A stretch of DNA of 64,000 nucleotides from Rhodobacter sp. (GTDB lineage: Bacteria; Pseudomonadota; Alphaproteobacteria; Rhodobacterales; Rhodobacteraceae): assembly GCA_030065095.1 (NCBI GenBank), contig JASJDP010000004.1, positions 1 to 64,000 on the forward strand, given 5' to 3'. Under the pieces are notes generated by a model. That model did not search any database. It had not been told where the DNA came from and was given only the letters and a program-made list of their open reading frames with translations. The translations under genes were made by a program, and so were the position numbers. This document shows, piece by piece, positions 18,115 through 32,984 of the stretch; the first letter of the stretch is position 1, and every line of letters starts with the position of its first letter.

Positions 18115-19407
18115 TCACATAAAATACACATAGAAATCGCGCAGGCCGTCGCCTTCCAGATCCCGCGTCTTCCGAACCTCTTTCCGCTTCATGAAAACGT
18201 GGTTTTCCACCAATCCCGCGCCCAAGGCCCCAACCAGGTCCCGGTCCGCCTCCAGATCGTCCATCGCCCGCCTCAGATCGCTCGCCACCGAGACCGTCGC
18301 GTCCACCCGGTCGAAACAATCCCCGGTCTCGGCAGGCGGCAGCTCGTACCCCTTTTCAACGCCCAGAAGGGCGGCCTGCAGAACTGCCGCCACCGCCGTG
18401 TAGGGGTTGGCCGATCCGTCCGCCATCCGGTGCTCCAGCCGCGCCTTTGCCCCGCCCTCGCCGGAGATCCGCGCGGTCACGCCGCGGTGATCGCCGGCCC
18501 AGTTCGCCCAGTACCCCGCCAGCGCCGCCGGCTGCAGCCGCTGGTAGGAATTCGCCGTCGGCGCGACCAGACCGGCAAGTCCCTTGTGATGCCGCATCCA
18601 CCCGGCAAGACACCCCCGCGCCAGATCGTTCAGATGCGCCGGACCACCCTCCGGCCCGCTCGACAGCGCGTTGCGCCCGTCCCCGTCCCAGAAGCTGAGA
18701 TTGATATGCATCCCCGAACCGCCGGCCTCGGCCACCGGTTTCGGCATGAAGGTCAGCAAGAGCCCGTGCTCCAGCGCGATCTCGCGCGCCATCAGCCGGA
18801 ACAGCACGATATCGTCGACGGCCTTCAACGCCTCGTCGAAGCTCAGCGTGAACTCGAACTGCGGCGCATCGTATTCGGCTGTGAACATGTCGATCCGGAA
18901 TCCAAGCTCTTCGGCCTTCTCCCAGACGGCATCGGTGAACCGCATCGGGTCGGTGAAGTTCCCCGTCCCATAGACCACGCCGCCCGGCGTGTCGTAGGGC
19001 CGCAGCTGCCCGGTCTCGTCCGCCTGCAGCACAAAGGCTTCCAGCTCGATGCCGATCTTCGGCGCCAGCCCCCGCGCGCCCCAGGCCGCAACGGCCCGCT
19101 TCAGCGCCCCGCGCGGGCAGAGCGGCAGCGGCGCCCCGTCGGCGGCGAAAAGGTCGCCCAGCACCACCTTCGTCGCCCGCTCCCACCCGTCGCGCACCTC
19201 CTCGCCGCGCCATCGGAACTCCATGTCCGGAAGCCCCTCTCGGCAGCCCGAGCCCGGCGCGTCGAGCACCAGATCCTTGTCGTAATGCGTGGCGAAAACA
19301 GGCTGGGCAAACCGCGTTGCGCCGTCTCCGGTCTTCGATCCCGGCAGGTACTTGCCCCGCATGATGCTCAGGTGATCGCACCACAAAACCCGCAGCCTGT
19401 CGGCCAT
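18115..19407 (-). CDS. Glutamine synthetase family protein (gamma-glutamyl ligase type)
   Basis: A 430-aa cytosolic ATP-dependent ligase. ATG 19407 follows agggaga, and the longer frame upstream is the shadow of the P450. Glutamine-synthetase motifs are GIELEAFVL (metal Glu residues, about 125), GGSGMHINLSFWDGDG (about 238) and ARLEHRMADGSANPYTAVAA (substrate Arg, about 335-354). Divergence from GlnA and the setting favour a GlnT/PuuA-like enzyme that gamma-glutamylates an amine, not the housekeeping enzyme. It begins 11 bases after the P450 stop (same transcript), and a type 1 amidotransferase that could remove the glutamyl group is divergent from the pair. Confidence 0.85.
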   Translation of the reverse strand: MADRLRVLWCDHLSIMRGKYLPGSKTGDGATRFAQPVFATHYDKDLVLDAPGSGCREGLPDMEFRWRGEEVRDGWERATKVVLGDLFAADGAPLPLCPRGALKRAVAAWGARGLAPKIGIELEAFVLQADETGQLRPYDTPGGVVYGTGNFTDPMRFTDAVWEKAEELGFRIDMFTAEYDAPQFEFTLSFDEALKAVDDIVLFRLMAREIALEHGLLLTFMPKPVAEAGGSGMHINLSFWDGDGRNALSSGPEGGPAHLNDLARGCLAGWMRHHKGLAGLVAPTANSYQRLQPAALAGYWANWAGDHRGVTARISGEGGAKARLEHRMADGSANPYTAVAAVLQAALLGVEKGYELPPAETGDCFDRVDATVSVASDLRRAMDDLEADRDLVGALGAGLVENHVFMKRKEVRKTRDLEGDGLRDFYVYFM

Positions 19408-19418
19408 GCCCTGTCTCC

Positions 19419-20675
19419 CTAATGCAGCCTCACGCGAACCGGCACGGATTTCAGCCCGCCCACGAAATTCGACCGCAGGAACCGGTGCGGCCCGGCGGCC
19501 TCGATCCCCGCGATCCGCCTCGCCAGTTCCTCGAACAGGACCCGTACCTCCAGCCGCGCCAGATGCATGCCCAGGCACACATGCGGCCCGCCCTGGCCAA
19601 AGCTCATGTGCCGGTTCGGGCTGCGCGCCAGATCGACCCGCAACGGATCGGCGAACGCCTCGGGGTCGCGGTTGGCCGAGGCGAACCACAAGAGCACCTT
19701 GTCGCCTGCGCGCACCGTCCGGCCGTGCAGCTCGACATCCCGCGTCGCCGTGCGGCGGAAATAGAGCGCCGGCGTCGCCCAGCGGATGACCTCGTCAGCC
19801 ATCGTGTCCCAGACGCCGCCGCCCTGCATCTGCCTCAGCAATTCCGGCTGATGGCACAGCGCCTGAATGCCGGCGGCAATGGCATAGCGCGTGGTATCGT
19901 TGCCGGCGGCGACCAGAAGGCAAAAGAAGTTGCGGAACTCGGTTTCGGTGATCGTCTGGCCGTCGTCGTCGGGCTGCAGGATCAGATGCAGAATGCCATC
20001 TGTGTCGCCGCGTGCGGCCTTGTCGGCCATCAGTTGCCGGGCATAGTCGTAAAGCTCGGCCCCGGCGGGCGAATTGAACGGCATCAGGCGGAATTCATCC
20101 GTTTGCATCTTGTCGAGCACGTGGTCGGTGAAATCCGGATCGGTGTTGGCGATCAGCGCGTCGCCCTTCTCGACCAGCCATGGCAGATCGGCATCGGGGA
20201 CGCCGATGATCTGGCCCAGCATCCGCATCGGCAGTTGCCGGGCGATTTCCCGGGTGGCGTCGAATTCGCCTTTCGCCAGGGCGGCGTCCAGGATCTGGTC
20301 GCACAGGGTTCGGATCCGGTCTTCAAATCCCGCCATCACCGGCCGCGAGAACGCCTTGATCAGCTTCTTGCGCACCCGCGTATGTTCAGGCGGGTCGGTT
20401 TCCTGAAAGGTGCGCCGGGCCAAATATTCCTCTTCGGTCTGATCCTCCATCCGGATGCCGCGGGCCGAGGACATCAGCCGGTAGTCGCGCAGGAGCGCGG
20501 CAATGTCCGCGTGCCGGGTGACCGACCAGAAACCCGCGCCACCGGCCCAGTCGGTCCAGTGACAGGGCGACTCGGCCCGGAGGCGGGCGAAGGTGTTGTG
20601 GGGCGGGCCGTTCACAAAGGCGTCATGGCTTGAGAGATCGGCAAAGCCGTCGTCCTGCGGATCCCAAACCGTCAT
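19419..20675 (-). CDS. Cytochrome P450
   Basis: A 418-aa soluble bacterial P450. The I-helix oxygen-activation motif is AAGNDTTR (about 247-254), the ExxR pair lies in DEVIRW (about 283-288), the PERF-like segment is FADPLRVDLAR, and the haem loop is FGQGGPHVCLG with the axial Cys (about 366-376). CYP family cannot be named from motifs; similar proteins hydroxylate steroids, terpenes or alkyl chains. No ferredoxin or reductase gene is adjacent, so redox partners must be encoded elsewhere. First gene of a two-gene unit with the GS-like ligase. Confidence 0.93.
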   Translation of the reverse strand: MTVWDPQDDGFADLSSHDAFVNGPPHNTFARLRAESPCHWTDWAGGAGFWSVTRHADIAALLRDYRLMSSARGIRMEDQTEEEYLARRTFQETDPPEHTRVRKKLIKAFSRPVMAGFEDRIRTLCDQILDAALAKGEFDATREIARQLPMRMLGQIIGVPDADLPWLVEKGDALIANTDPDFTDHVLDKMQTDEFRLMPFNSPAGAELYDYARQLMADKAARGDTDGILHLILQPDDDGQTITETEFRNFFCLLVAAGNDTTRYAIAAGIQALCHQPELLRQMQGGGVWDTMADEVIRWATPALYFRRTATRDVELHGRTVRAGDKVLLWFASANRDPEAFADPLRVDLARSPNRHMSFGQGGPHVCLGMHLARLEVRVLFEELARRIAGIEAAGPHRFLRSNFVGGLKSVPVRVRLH

Positions 20676-20719
20676 CGCGCCCCCTTTCGCCCCGCCCGTC
20701 CGAGGCTTACACAGCAGCT

Positions 20720-21427
20720 ATGCACATCGCCATTCTGATGACAAATACCGATGAGTCGGCCTTCGCCCGCCGGCACCCGAAGGATGGCGAGAAATTCACC
20801 CGGCTGATCCAGGAGGTCCGACCGGACTGGACCACCGAGGTGCATGCCGTGAAGGACGGGGTATTTCCCGAGAGCCTGGAAGGGATCGACGGCGCGATGA
20901 TCACCGGATCACCGGCCTCGGCACAGTCGAACGATCCCTGGGTTCTGGCGTTGCTGCAGGTGATCCGCGACGCGGTTGCGGTGGGCCTGCCGCTGTTCGG
21001 CGCCTGTTTCGGGCATCAGGCGATTGCGCGGGCGCTAGGCGGCAAAGTCGGGTTCAACGACGGGCCGTTCGTGCTGGGGATCGTAGAGGTGGAGGCGGTG
21101 GGTCGGGCACCGTGGATGGGGGCGGCCCCGGACCGGTTCCGGCTGGCGGCCGCGCATGGCGAACAGGTGACCGCGATGCCCGCGGGGGCGGTGCTCAACT
21201 CGGCGGGTCCGGGATGCCCGATCGGAGGGTTCCATATCGGGGACCGGGTGTTCACCACGGAATATCACCCCGAGATGACCCACGATTTCATTTCGGCCCT
21301 GATCGACATTCTCGCCGGTAAGATGGATGCAGACGTGATCGAGCCTGCGCGGGCCTCACTGGACCAGCCGGCGGATCGGGCGGTCTTTGCCGAGTGGATC
21401 GCACGGTTCTTCGAAGTTCGGCGCTGA
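20720..21427 (+). CDS. Type 1 glutamine amidotransferase (GATase1) domain protein
   Basis: A 235-aa protein with a class I amidotransferase triad: nucleophile Cys in FGACFGHQ (about 95-102) and His-Glu in EYHPEMTHD (about 182-190). It resembles stand-alone GMP-synthase-like amidotransferases of unknown substrate. ATG 20720 (MHIAILMTNTDES) is chosen because the frame upstream runs through the divergent P450 start. It is 44 bases from the P450 start on the other strand, so the two units share a very short promoter region. A role as gamma-glutamyl hydrolase for the ligase product is inference. Confidence 0.85.
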   Translation: MHIAILMTNTDESAFARRHPKDGEKFTRLIQEVRPDWTTEVHAVKDGVFPESLEGIDGAMITGSPASAQSNDPWVLALLQVIRDAVAVGLPLFGACFGHQAIARALGGKVGFNDGPFVLGIVEVEAVGRAPWMGAAPDRFRLAAAHGEQVTAMPAGAVLNSAGPGCPIGGFHIGDRVFTTEYHPEMTHDFISALIDILAGKMDADVIEPARASLDQPADRAVFAEWIARFFEVRR

Positions 21428-21557
21428 GGCTCTCTGGCGCCCCGACCCGGAAACCCCCTGGAATTCAGGGACGCCGTCGGAGTGGCGCCAACCTTCGATC
21501 GCGGCGAGTGCGGAATGATCGCCTCGAGGGATCCGCGTTCAACCGCTTCTGACCTAG

Positions 21558-21776
21558 AGCGGACTTTGCCTGTTGGGCGCTAAGCTGCGCCATCGCCGAC
21601 CCGCGGGGAGGCGACCCGGACCTATGGACGGCTCGACTTATCCCAGCAAAGTCCGAACGACCTCAATGCGATACGCACCGTCAGAAAATCGCCTCCCCTC
21701 CGGGGCGGGTCGGCGATGGCGCGGCGGGGCTGCGTCCCTTGATTCCGCGCCTGAAGATAGATTGGCAATGTCCGCT
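21558..21776. repeat. 219-bp imperfect inverted-repeat (MITE-like) element, copy B
   Basis: Outer arms: agcggactttgcc (21558-21570) pairs with ggcaatgtccgct (21764-21776), 12 of 13. Inner arms: an 18-base block at 21587-21604 is exactly complementary to 21705-21722, and ggggaggcga (21605-21614) is exactly complementary to 21689-21698. The right arm (21678-21790) recurs at the window start. The element fills most of the 393-base gene-free gap (21428-21820) between the amidotransferase and pgm genes. It encodes nothing recognisable. Confidence 0.8.
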
Positions 21777-21820
21777 CCAAGCCAAAACGACCTCGCGATC
21801 GCATCCCGGCGCATCGCTCT

Positions 21821-25586
<3,766 letters not shown>

Positions 25587-25590
<4 letters not shown>

Positions 25591-27023
25591 GGCATCAGGG
25601 TCTCATAAAGCGCGGCGTATTTGCCAGAGCTTTGCGCCCAATCAAGCGGCGCTTTCATGCCGTTGCGCTGCATCCGGGTCCAGATCTTCTTGTCTGCGTA
25701 CAAATCCACCAACCGGCGAAGCGCCTGTGCCAGCCCAAGACCATCGGTCGGATGGAACGCGATCCCGGTGGCGGCGCCGGCCGCCAGCGCTGCCGGGGTC
25801 GCGTCGATCACCGTGTCGTTGAGCCCGCCGGTGGCGGCCACCACCGGCACCGTGCCATACCGCAAGCCGTACATCTGGGTCAGTCCGCAGGGTTCGAACC
25901 GGGACGGCACCAGCACGGCATCGCCGCCGGCGAACATCCGGTGCGACAGGGCCTCGTCATAGCCGATCCGCACGGCAATCCGGCTGGGGTTCAGGTCGGC
26001 CTCGCGCAGCATCGCCCGTTCCAGCGCCGGATCGCCAGACCCCAGCACGAGCAACGCGCCGCCGCGCCAGGTGAACTCGCTGAGCGTCTCGGGGATCAGG
26101 TCGATGCCCTTCTGCGTGGTCAGACGGCTGATCAGCACCGCCAGCGGGCCCTCGAAATAGCCCAGCCCAAACTCGTCGATCAGCGCGGCGCGGTTCTTCT
26201 TCTTGTCGCCGAGTTTTCTTGCCGAATAGGCGTGGATCGCCGGGTCGGCCTCGGGCGACCAAAGATCGGTGTCGATCCCGTTCAGAATGCCGTGCACCGT
26301 CCCGGCCCGCTGGGCCAGGACCCCCTGCATGCCCATGCCGAAGTCTTCGCGCATCAGTTCACGGGCATAGGTCGGGCTGACCGTCGTGATCGCATCGGCG
26401 GTCACCAGCGCGGCCTTGAGGCTGCTGAGATGCCCGTAATATTCCAGCCCGTCCGGCGTGAACTGTTCTGCCGGAAGGCGCAGCGCCTTCATCCGCTCGG
26501 CGCCGGTATTGCCCTGAAACGCGATGTTGTGGATCGTGATCAGCGATTTGACGTCCGTCTCGGGACCATAGCGCAGATAGGCGGGCGCGAACCCGGCCTG
26601 CCAGTCATGGGCGTGCAGCACATGCGGTTTCCAGCCGTCCCCAAGCCCCATCCGTGCCATGTCCGCCGCGGCCCAGCTGAGCGCGGCAAAGCGGATGTCG
26701 TTGTCGGCATGGTCGCCCGTGGCATCGCCATAGGGTCCGCCCGGACGGTCATAGAGATGCGGTGCGTCGAGCAGCAGCACGTCGAGCCCCTCGATCGTGC
26801 CACCCAGCACCTTCGCCGGGCCGCCGAACAGCTCCTTTCCGGTCCACAGCGCCTTGGCCGTCTTGCCCAGCCGCGTCGCCAGCCCCGGATAGGCGGGCAA
26901 CAGAACGCGCATGTCCCAGCCGTGATCCGCCAGGGCCTTCGGCAGCGCGCCCACCACATCCGCCAGCCCGCCCGTCTTCAGAAGCGGCACGCATTCGGAG
27001 GCGACGGACAGAACGCGATGCAT
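25587..27023 (-). CDS. glgA: Glycogen synthase (ADP-glucose)
   Basis: A 478-aa GT5 glycosyltransferase. The ADP-glucose contact KTGGL is at 16-20, HAHDWQAGFAPAYL and ITIHNIAFQG are in the first Rossmann domain, and ISRLTTQKGIDL, VLVPSRFEPCGLTQMY (about 375-390, catalytic Glu) and a GG loop are in the second. It extends alpha-1,4-glucan chains. It is 4 bases from the glgC stop and overlaps glgX. Confidence 0.96.
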
Positions 27024-27027
27024 GGCG

Positions 27028-28299
27028 CTATCCCAGCTTCGCCGCCCGCGCGTCGAGCATGTCCTGGGTGATCAGCACGATGCCGTTGTCGGAGCGCCGG
27101 AACCATTTGGCGTCTTCTTCGGGGTCCTGGCCCACGACCAGCCCTGCCGGGATGTCGACACCGCGGTCGAGCACGCAGTTTTTCAGATCCGCCTTCCGGT
27201 TCACCTGGCTGTAGGGCAGCGCCACGACGTATTCCAGCGACGAATAGGAATGCGTCCGCACGCCGGTGAAAAGCAGCGAATTGCGAACCTCGGAGCCCGA
27301 GACGATGCATCCCCCGGAAATCAGCGAACTGACCGCGTTGCCGCGCCGGTCCTTTTCGTCATGGATGAACTTCGCCGGCGGCGTGATCTCGGAATAGGTC
27401 CAGATCGGCCAGGAGTTGTCGTAGATATCGAGCTCCGGCGTGAAATCGGTCAGATCGACATTGGCGCGCCAGAACGCATCGATGGTGCCCACGTCGCGCC
27501 AGTAGGGCTCGGTTTCCAGCCCGCTGGTGACGCAGCTTTGCGAGAACAGATGCGCCACCGCCTTGCCGTTCTTGACGACATGCGGGATCAGGTCGTGGCC
27601 GAAATCGTGGCTGGAGTTGATGTCGTTGGCATCGTCGGTCAAAAGCGCGCGCAGGAAATTCCAGTCGAAGACATAGATCCCCATCGACGCCAGAGCATGA
27701 TCGGGATCGCCCGGGATCGCCGGCGGATCCTTGGGCTTTTCCAGAAACTGGGTGATCCGGTGGCTTTCGTCCACATGCATCACGCCAAACGCCGTCGCCT
27801 CCATCCGCGGCACGGTCAGACAGCCAACGGTCACGTCGGCCCCGGCCTCGACATGCTGGCGCAGCATGATTTCGTAATCCATCTTGTAGATGTGGTCGCC
27901 GGCCAGGACGATAATGTAGTCGATGTCGTAACTGTCAATGATATCAATGTTCTGCATTACGGCATCGGCTGTGCCGCGATACCACATGTCTTCGGTCACC
28001 CGCTGTGACGCCGGCAGGATGTCGAGATATTCGTTGCGCTCGGCCCGAAAGAAGTTCCAGCCGCGCTGGCAGTGGCGGATCAGCGAGTGCGCCTTGTACT
28101 GCGTGGCGATCGCCATCTTGCGGATGCCGGAATTGAGCGCGTTCGACAGGGCAAAGTCGATGATCCGCGCCTTGCCGCCGAAATAGACCGCCGGTTTGGC
28201 GCGCTTGTCGGTCAATTCCTTCAGGCGGCTGCCGCGCCCGCCCGCCAGAACGAAGGCCATCGCCCGGTTGGAAAGCCGTCTGTTCACCGATGGTTTCAT
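27028..28299 (-). CDS. glgC: Glucose-1-phosphate adenylyltransferase
   Basis: A 423-aa ADP-glucose pyrophosphorylase, the committed and usually allosterically controlled step of glycogen synthesis. The start at 28299 ([21 protein letters not shown]) has the ribosome site ggggaggag; 49 residues upstream in frame belong to glgB sequence and are rejected. The nucleotide loop is [13 protein letters not shown] (about 18-30), the sugar site has [11 protein letters not shown] and FLEKP, and the C-terminus is a left-handed beta-helix. Its gene is 22 bases after glgB. Confidence 0.96.
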   Translation of the reverse strand: MKPSVNRRLSNRAMAFVLAGGRGSRLKELTDKRAKPAVYFGGKARIIDFALSNALNSGIRKMAIATQYKAHSLIRHCQRGWNFFRAERNEYLDILPASQRVTEDMWYRGTADAVMQNIDIIDSYDIDYIIVLAGDHIYKMDYEIMLRQHVEAGADVTVGCLTVPRMEATAFGVMHVDESHRITQFLEKPKDPPAIPGDPDHALASMGIYVFDWNFLRALLTDDANDINSSHDFGHDLIPHVVKNGKAVAHLFSQSCVTSGLETEPYWRDVGTIDAFWRANVDLTDFTPELDIYDNSWPIWTYSEITPPAKFIHDEKDRRGNAVSSLISGGCIVSGSEVRNSLLFTGVRTHSYSSLEYVVALPYSQVNRKADLKNCVLDRGVDIPAGLVVGQDPEEDAKWFRRSDNGIVLITQDMLDARAAKLG

Positions 28300-28321
28300 G
28301 GTCTCTCCTCCCCTTGGTGCG

Positions 28322-30502
28322 TTATGCCTCTTCGAATATGATTGCCGACAGTGGCGGCAGCGTGACATTCGCCGACTGTGCCTGCCCGTGCCAACCCACT
28401 CCCTCGGTCTCGATGCCGCCATAGTTGCCGCGGTTGGCGCCGCCATAGGCGCTGGCGTCCGTGTTCAGGATCTCGTTCCAGCGGCCCGGAGTGGGAAAAC
28501 CCAGGCGATAGCCGCGGCGTTCCACGGGGGTGAAATTCAGCGCCACCACGATCTGCTTGTCCCCCTCCCGGCCCCGGCGCACGTACACATAAACCGAATT
28601 CGCGGCGTCGCTCGCGTCGATCCAATCGAAGCCCTCCGGCCGAGTGTCGTTGACATACAGCGCCGGGGTTGCCCGCATCAGGTGGTTGAGGTCGCGCACC
28701 AGCATCTGCACGCCCCGGTGACCCCCGCCCCAGTCCAGAAGGTGCCAGTCGAGCGAGGCATCGTGGTCCCATTCCGCCCATTGCGCGAATTCGCAGCCCA
28801 TGAACAGCAGCTTCTTGCCCGGATGGGTCCACATGAACGCATAGTAGGCGCGCAGGTTGGCGAATTTCTCCCACTCGTCGCCGGGCATCTTGCCGATCAT
28901 GCTGCCCTTGCCGTGCACCACCTCGTCATGGCTGATCGGCAGGATGTAGTTTTCCGAATAGGCGTAATGCAGGCCAAACGTCATCTGGTGATGATGGTGC
29001 TTGCGGTGCACGGGCTCGCGGCCGATATAGTCGAGCGTGTCGTTCATCCAGCCCATGTTCCACTTGAAGCCGAAGCCGAGCCCACCCGTGTCGACCGGGC
29101 GGCTGACGCCGTCGAAGGCGGTGGATTCCTCGGCCACGGTCACGATGCCGGGCACCTCGCCGTAGGCGGTGGTGTTCATGGTCTGCAACAGCGCGATGGC
29201 TTCGAGATTCTCGCGCCCGCCGTGGATGTTGGGGATCCACTCGCCCTCGGCGCGGCTGTAGTCACGGTAGAGCATCGAGGCCACGGCATCCACGCGCAGG
29301 CCATCGATGTGGTATTCTTCCAGCCAGTATAATGCGTTCGATATCAGATAGTTGGCGACTTCCCGCCGGCCATAGTTGTAGATCAAGGTGTTCCAGTCCT
29401 GGTGGAACCCCTCTTTCGGATCGGCATGTTCGTAAAGTGCGGTGCCGTCGAACCGGCCCAGCCCGTGCGGATCGGTCGGAAAATGCCCCGGCACCCAGTC
29501 GAGGATGACGCCGAGGCCCTTGTTGTGGGCCGCGTTCACCAGTGCGCGGAATTCGTCGGGGGTGCCGTGCCGGATGGTGGGCGCGTACATGCCGATGGGC
29601 TGATAGCCCCAGGACCCGTCAAAGGGGTGCTCGCTGACCGGCAGCAACTCGATATGGGTGAACCCCATCCACGCGGCGTAGTCGACGAGGTCGGTCGCCA
29701 GTTCATGGTAGCTCAGCGGCCGCTGGCCGTGGTCGGCGCGTTTCCAGCTTCCCAGATGCACCTCGTAGACCGAGATCGCCGCGTCGATATCCTGCCGCGC
29801 CTTGCGGCTGTCCATCCATCCCCGGTCGTCCCAATGCGGCCTGTCGATGCGCCGCACCACACTGGCGTTGGCGGGCGGGTGTTCCGAGCCGAACCCCACC
29901 GGATCGGCCTTCAGCGGCAGATGCTGCCCGCCCGAACCCAGGATGTCGTATTTGTAGACCGCGCCCTCGCCGAGGCCGGGAATGAAAATCTCCCACACGC
30001 CCGTGGCCCCGCGCCGCCGCATCGGGTGCCGCCGCCCGTCCCAGAAATTGAAATCGCCAACCACCGACACCCGCTCGGCGCTCGGCGCCCAGACCGCGAA
30101 ATGCACGCCCTGCACGCCTTCGTGGGTCGTCACATGTGCCCCCAGCGCCTGCCAGATGCGCCGGTGCGTGCCCTCGCCCAACAGATACTCGTCGATCTCG
30201 CCCAGAACCGGCCCGAATAGGTAGGGATCGTCCACCTCCCACGTGGCCTCGGGGTTGGAACAGCGCAGCCGGTATTTCCTGCCGCGCTTCAACCGCCCGG
30301 CGAAGAGTCCCGGCGCCCCCGGAACCGCCCACAGGTCGGTCTCGGTCGCCTTGCCGGTCAGCGCCACGACGCGCGTGGCGCCCGGCATGAAGACCCGCAA
30401 CACACCGCCATGCAATCCCAGAAATCCGAACGGATCGCCATGGGTTCCGGCGAGAAGCGCCTGCGCCTCGGCCATATCCACCAGCTCTCGGGTCGCGTCC
30501 AT
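28322..30502 (-). CDS. glgB: 1,4-alpha-glucan branching enzyme
   Basis: A 726-aa GH13 enzyme with the N1 and CBM48 modules of the long E. coli-type form ([22 protein letters not shown], seen as [11 protein letters not shown] and [10 protein letters not shown]). Catalytic Asp in [11 protein letters not shown] is near 400 and Glu in VAEESTAF near 455, followed by [15 protein letters not shown]. It creates alpha-1,6 branches. It starts 14 bases after the glgP stop. Confidence 0.96.
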   Translation of the reverse strand: MDATRELVDMAEAQALLAGTHGDPFGFLGLHGGVLRVFMPGATRVVALTGKATETDLWAVPGAPGLFAGRLKRGRKYRLRCSNPEATWEVDDPYLFGPVLGEIDEYLLGEGTHRRIWQALGAHVTTHEGVQGVHFAVWAPSAERVSVVGDFNFWDGRRHPMRRRGATGVWEIFIPGLGEGAVYKYDILGSGGQHLPLKADPVGFGSEHPPANASVVRRIDRPHWDDRGWMDSRKARQDIDAAISVYEVHLGSWKRADHGQRPLSYHELATDLVDYAAWMGFTHIELLPVSEHPFDGSWGYQPIGMYAPTIRHGTPDEFRALVNAAHNKGLGVILDWVPGHFPTDPHGLGRFDGTALYEHADPKEGFHQDWNTLIYNYGRREVANYLISNALYWLEEYHIDGLRVDAVASMLYRDYSRAEGEWIPNIHGGRENLEAIALLQTMNTTAYGEVPGIVTVAEESTAFDGVSRPVDTGGLGFGFKWNMGWMNDTLDYIGREPVHRKHHHHQMTFGLHYAYSENYILPISHDEVVHGKGSMIGKMPGDEWEKFANLRAYYAFMWTHPGKKLLFMGCEFAQWAEWDHDASLDWHLLDWGGGHRGVQMLVRDLNHLMRATPALYVNDTRPEGFDWIDASDAANSVYVYVRRGREGDKQIVVALNFTPVERRGYRLGFPTPGRWNEILNTDASAYGGANRGNYGGIETEGVGWHGQAQSANVTLPPLSAIIFEEA

Positions 30503-30516
30503 GCGGATCTCCTGGC

Positions 30517-32895
30517 TTAGAGCGCGGATGTCACGCCCCAGATATCGGCCATGTAACCACGGATCGTCCGGTCAGAGGAGAAAAACCCGCAGCGCGCGGT
30601 GTTGAGCGCCGCCATCCGGCGCCAACGGTCGGCGTCCTGCCAGACCGCGTCGACCTCGCGCTGCCTGGCGGAATAGGCGTCGAAATCGCTGGCCACCAGG
30701 AAATAGTCGTGGTGCCACATCCGATCGACGATGCCATGATACCGCGCCGGGTCGGACAGGCAGAACCGCCCCTCGACGATCATCTGCAGGATATCGCGCA
30801 GGCACGGGCTGGCCTCGATGGCATGCTTGGCATGGGCCACGTCGCGCCGGCGCGCGACCACCTCCTCTGCGGTCATGCCGAACAGAAAGAAGTTTTCCGG
30901 CCCCACATGCTCGCGGATTTCCACATTCGCGCCGTCGAGCGTGCCGATGGTCAGCGCGCCGTTCAGGGCGAATTTCATGTTGCCGGTGCCGCTGGCCTCC
31001 TTGCCCGCGGTCGAGATCTGTTCGCTGAGATCGGCCGCCGGGATCAACCGTTCGGCCATCGAGACGTTGTAGTTGGGCGGGTAGACCACCTTCAGCAGGC
31101 CATTGACCGCCGGGTCGGTGTTGATGACCTGCGCGACATCGTTGATGAAATGCACGATCTCCTTGGCGACCGCGTAACCCGGTGCCGATTTGCCGCCGAA
31201 GATCTTGACCCGCGGCACCCAGTCGCCGCCCGGGTTTTCGCGGATCTTGTGCCACAGGCTGACGGTTTCGAGGATGTTCAGAAGCTGGCGCTTGTATTCG
31301 TGGATGCGCTTGATCTGCACGTCAAAGATCGCGTCGGGGTCGACTGCAACACCGCAGGTCCCACCGATCCAGTCGGCGAGATCCGCCTTGTTGGCCCGCT
31401 TCGCCGCGCCGAAGGCGTCGCGAAATCCCCGGTCCTCGATATGCGGCTCCAGCTCTTCCAACCGGTCCAGATCGGCCTCCCAGCCGTCGCCGATCGCCTC
31501 GGTGATCAGGGCCGACAGCCGCGGATTGGCCATCCGCAGCCAGCGCCGCGGCGTCACCCCGTTGGTCTGGTTGACGATCTTTTCGGGATGCAGCCCGTGC
31601 AGATCGGAAAACACCGTCTTCTTCACCAGATCGGTGTGCAGCGCCGACACGCCGTTGACCCGCCGGGCCATGACAAAGGCCAGGGGTCCCATGTGGACCT
31701 CGTTGTTTTGCACGATGGCGACATTGGCGGGCCGGTTCGGATGCGCCCGCCGGTGCCGTGCATCGATCCGTTCGATCAGCTGCATGTGCAGGGGCAGGAC
31801 ATTGCCCATCAGCCAGGTCGACCAGCGTTCCAGCGCCTCGGGCAAAAGCGTGTGGTTGGTGTAGTTCAGCACCGCGCCCGCGGTGTCGGCGGCTTCGTCG
31901 AAGGCCAACCCCCGGTTCATCAGCAACCGGATCAGCTCGGGCCCCGCGATTGCCGGATGGGTATCGTTCAGCTGAATCGCCACATGTTTCGGCAAGGCGC
32001 GCGGGTCGGTGTGGGTGTTGAAAAAGCGCCGCAGGATGTCCTGCAAGGCCGCCGAGGTCAGGAAGAATTCCTGCTTCAGCCGCAATTCCTTGCCGGCATA
32101 GGTCGTATCGTCGGGATAGAGCACCCGGCTGAGCGTGCGCGCCAGCGCCTCGGGTTCCGCCGCAGCGGCGTAATCCCCGGCATTGAACCGGTCGAGATCG
32201 AACAGGGTCGTGGGCTGTGCGCCCCACAGTCGCAGTGTCGTGGCCCAGCGGCCGCCCCAGCCGATGATCGGCATGTCATGGGCCGAGGCGACGACGGATT
32301 CGCCATGCTCCCACCGCCCGTCCGCGACCTGCCCCTTGAAGCCGATCTCATAGGCAACCTCGGGGCGGGCGAACTCCCACGGGTGCACCTGCTTCAACCA
32401 GTCCTCGGGCGTCTCCACCTGGTGTCCGCCTTCAAAGCGTTGCCGGAACAGCCCGTGCTCGTAGCGGATGCCATAGCCATGCGCCGGCACGCCAAGCGTC
32501 GCCAGCGAATCCATGAAACAGGCCGCCAGCCGCCCAAGGCCGCCATTGCCAAGCGCGGCGTCCGGTTCATCCTCGACCAGATCGCGGAATGGCAGGCCCA
32601 ACTCGCCCATGGCCGCCTCGGCCGCGTCGCGCAGGCCAAGGTTGATCGACGCGTCCTCCAGAAGTCGGCCGATCAGAAATTCCAGCGACAGGTAGTAGAC
32701 CCGCTTGGTATCGGCCGCATAAGTCTTTTTCGTCGAGGCGAACCAGGGGCCCACGATCCGGTCGCGCAGGGCGAATGACAGCGCCATGCGCCAGTCGTAA
32801 AGGCTTGCATGCCCTTCGTCCTTGCCCAGCGAAAACGTCAGGTGCCGCAGCACCGCTTCCTTCAGCTCATCCTTCGAGACAGCCGTATCGAACAC
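30517..32895 (-). CDS. glgP: Glycogen/maltodextrin phosphorylase
   Basis: A 792-aa GT35 enzyme releasing glucose 1-phosphate. [16 protein letters not shown] (about 115-130), QLNDTHPAI and the PLP site [23 protein letters not shown] (split: [10 protein letters not shown] and [10 protein letters not shown], Lys near 640) are all present. It is slightly shorter than E. coli GlgP (815 aa), which is normal. As the first gene of the glgP-B-C-A-X-pgm unit it lies behind the promoter region 32896-33088, where a LacI-type operator candidate is found. Confidence 0.96.
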   Translation of the reverse strand: MFDTAVSKDELKEAVLRHLTFSLGKDEGHASLYDWRMALSFALRDRIVGPWFASTKKTYAADTKRVYYLSLEFLIGRLLEDASINLGLRDAAEAAMGELGLPFRDLVEDEPDAALGNGGLGRLAACFMDSLATLGVPAHGYGIRYEHGLFRQRFEGGHQVETPEDWLKQVHPWEFARPEVAYEIGFKGQVADGRWEHGESVVASAHDMPIIGWGGRWATTLRLWGAQPTTLFDLDRFNAGDYAAAAEPEALARTLSRVLYPDDTTYAGKELRLKQEFFLTSAALQDILRRFFNTHTDPRALPKHVAIQLNDTHPAIAGPELIRLLMNRGLAFDEAADTAGAVLNYTNHTLLPEALERWSTWLMGNVLPLHMQLIERIDARHRRAHPNRPANVAIVQNNEVHMGPLAFVMARRVNGVSALHTDLVKKTVFSDLHGLHPEKIVNQTNGVTPRRWLRMANPRLSALITEAIGDGWEADLDRLEELEPHIEDRGFRDAFGAAKRANKADLADWIGGTCGVAVDPDAIFDVQIKRIHEYKRQLLNILETVSLWHKIRENPGGDWVPRVKIFGGKSAPGYAVAKEIVHFINDVAQVINTDPAVNGLLKVVYPPNYNVSMAERLIPAADLSEQISTAGKEASGTGNMKFALNGALTIGTLDGANVEIREHVGPENFFLFGMTAEEVVARRRDVAHAKHAIEASPCLRDILQMIVEGRFCLSDPARYHGIVDRMWHHDYFLVASDFDAYSARQREVDAVWQDADRWRRMAALNTARCGFFSSDRTIRGYMADIWGVTSAL

Positions 32896-32970
32896 GTCGC
32901 AATCCGTTCCTTGCCGTTACCCGTGGACCTAGCGCGCTCCCCAGGCAATTGAAAGCCTGCCCCCGGGGAA

Positions 32971-32984
32971 TGTTAGCGATAACG
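32971..32984. promoter_or_regulatory. Candidate LacI-family operator upstream of glgP
   Basis: tgttagcgataacg is a near-palindrome with a central CG, the shape of LacI-family operators. It lies 76 bases before the glgP start. In alphaproteobacteria a LacI-type global carbon regulator (CceR) controls central carbon genes, so it is a plausible regulator of the glycogen operon. Four of 14 positions break the symmetry, and I cannot tell activator from repressor. Confidence 0.4.
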
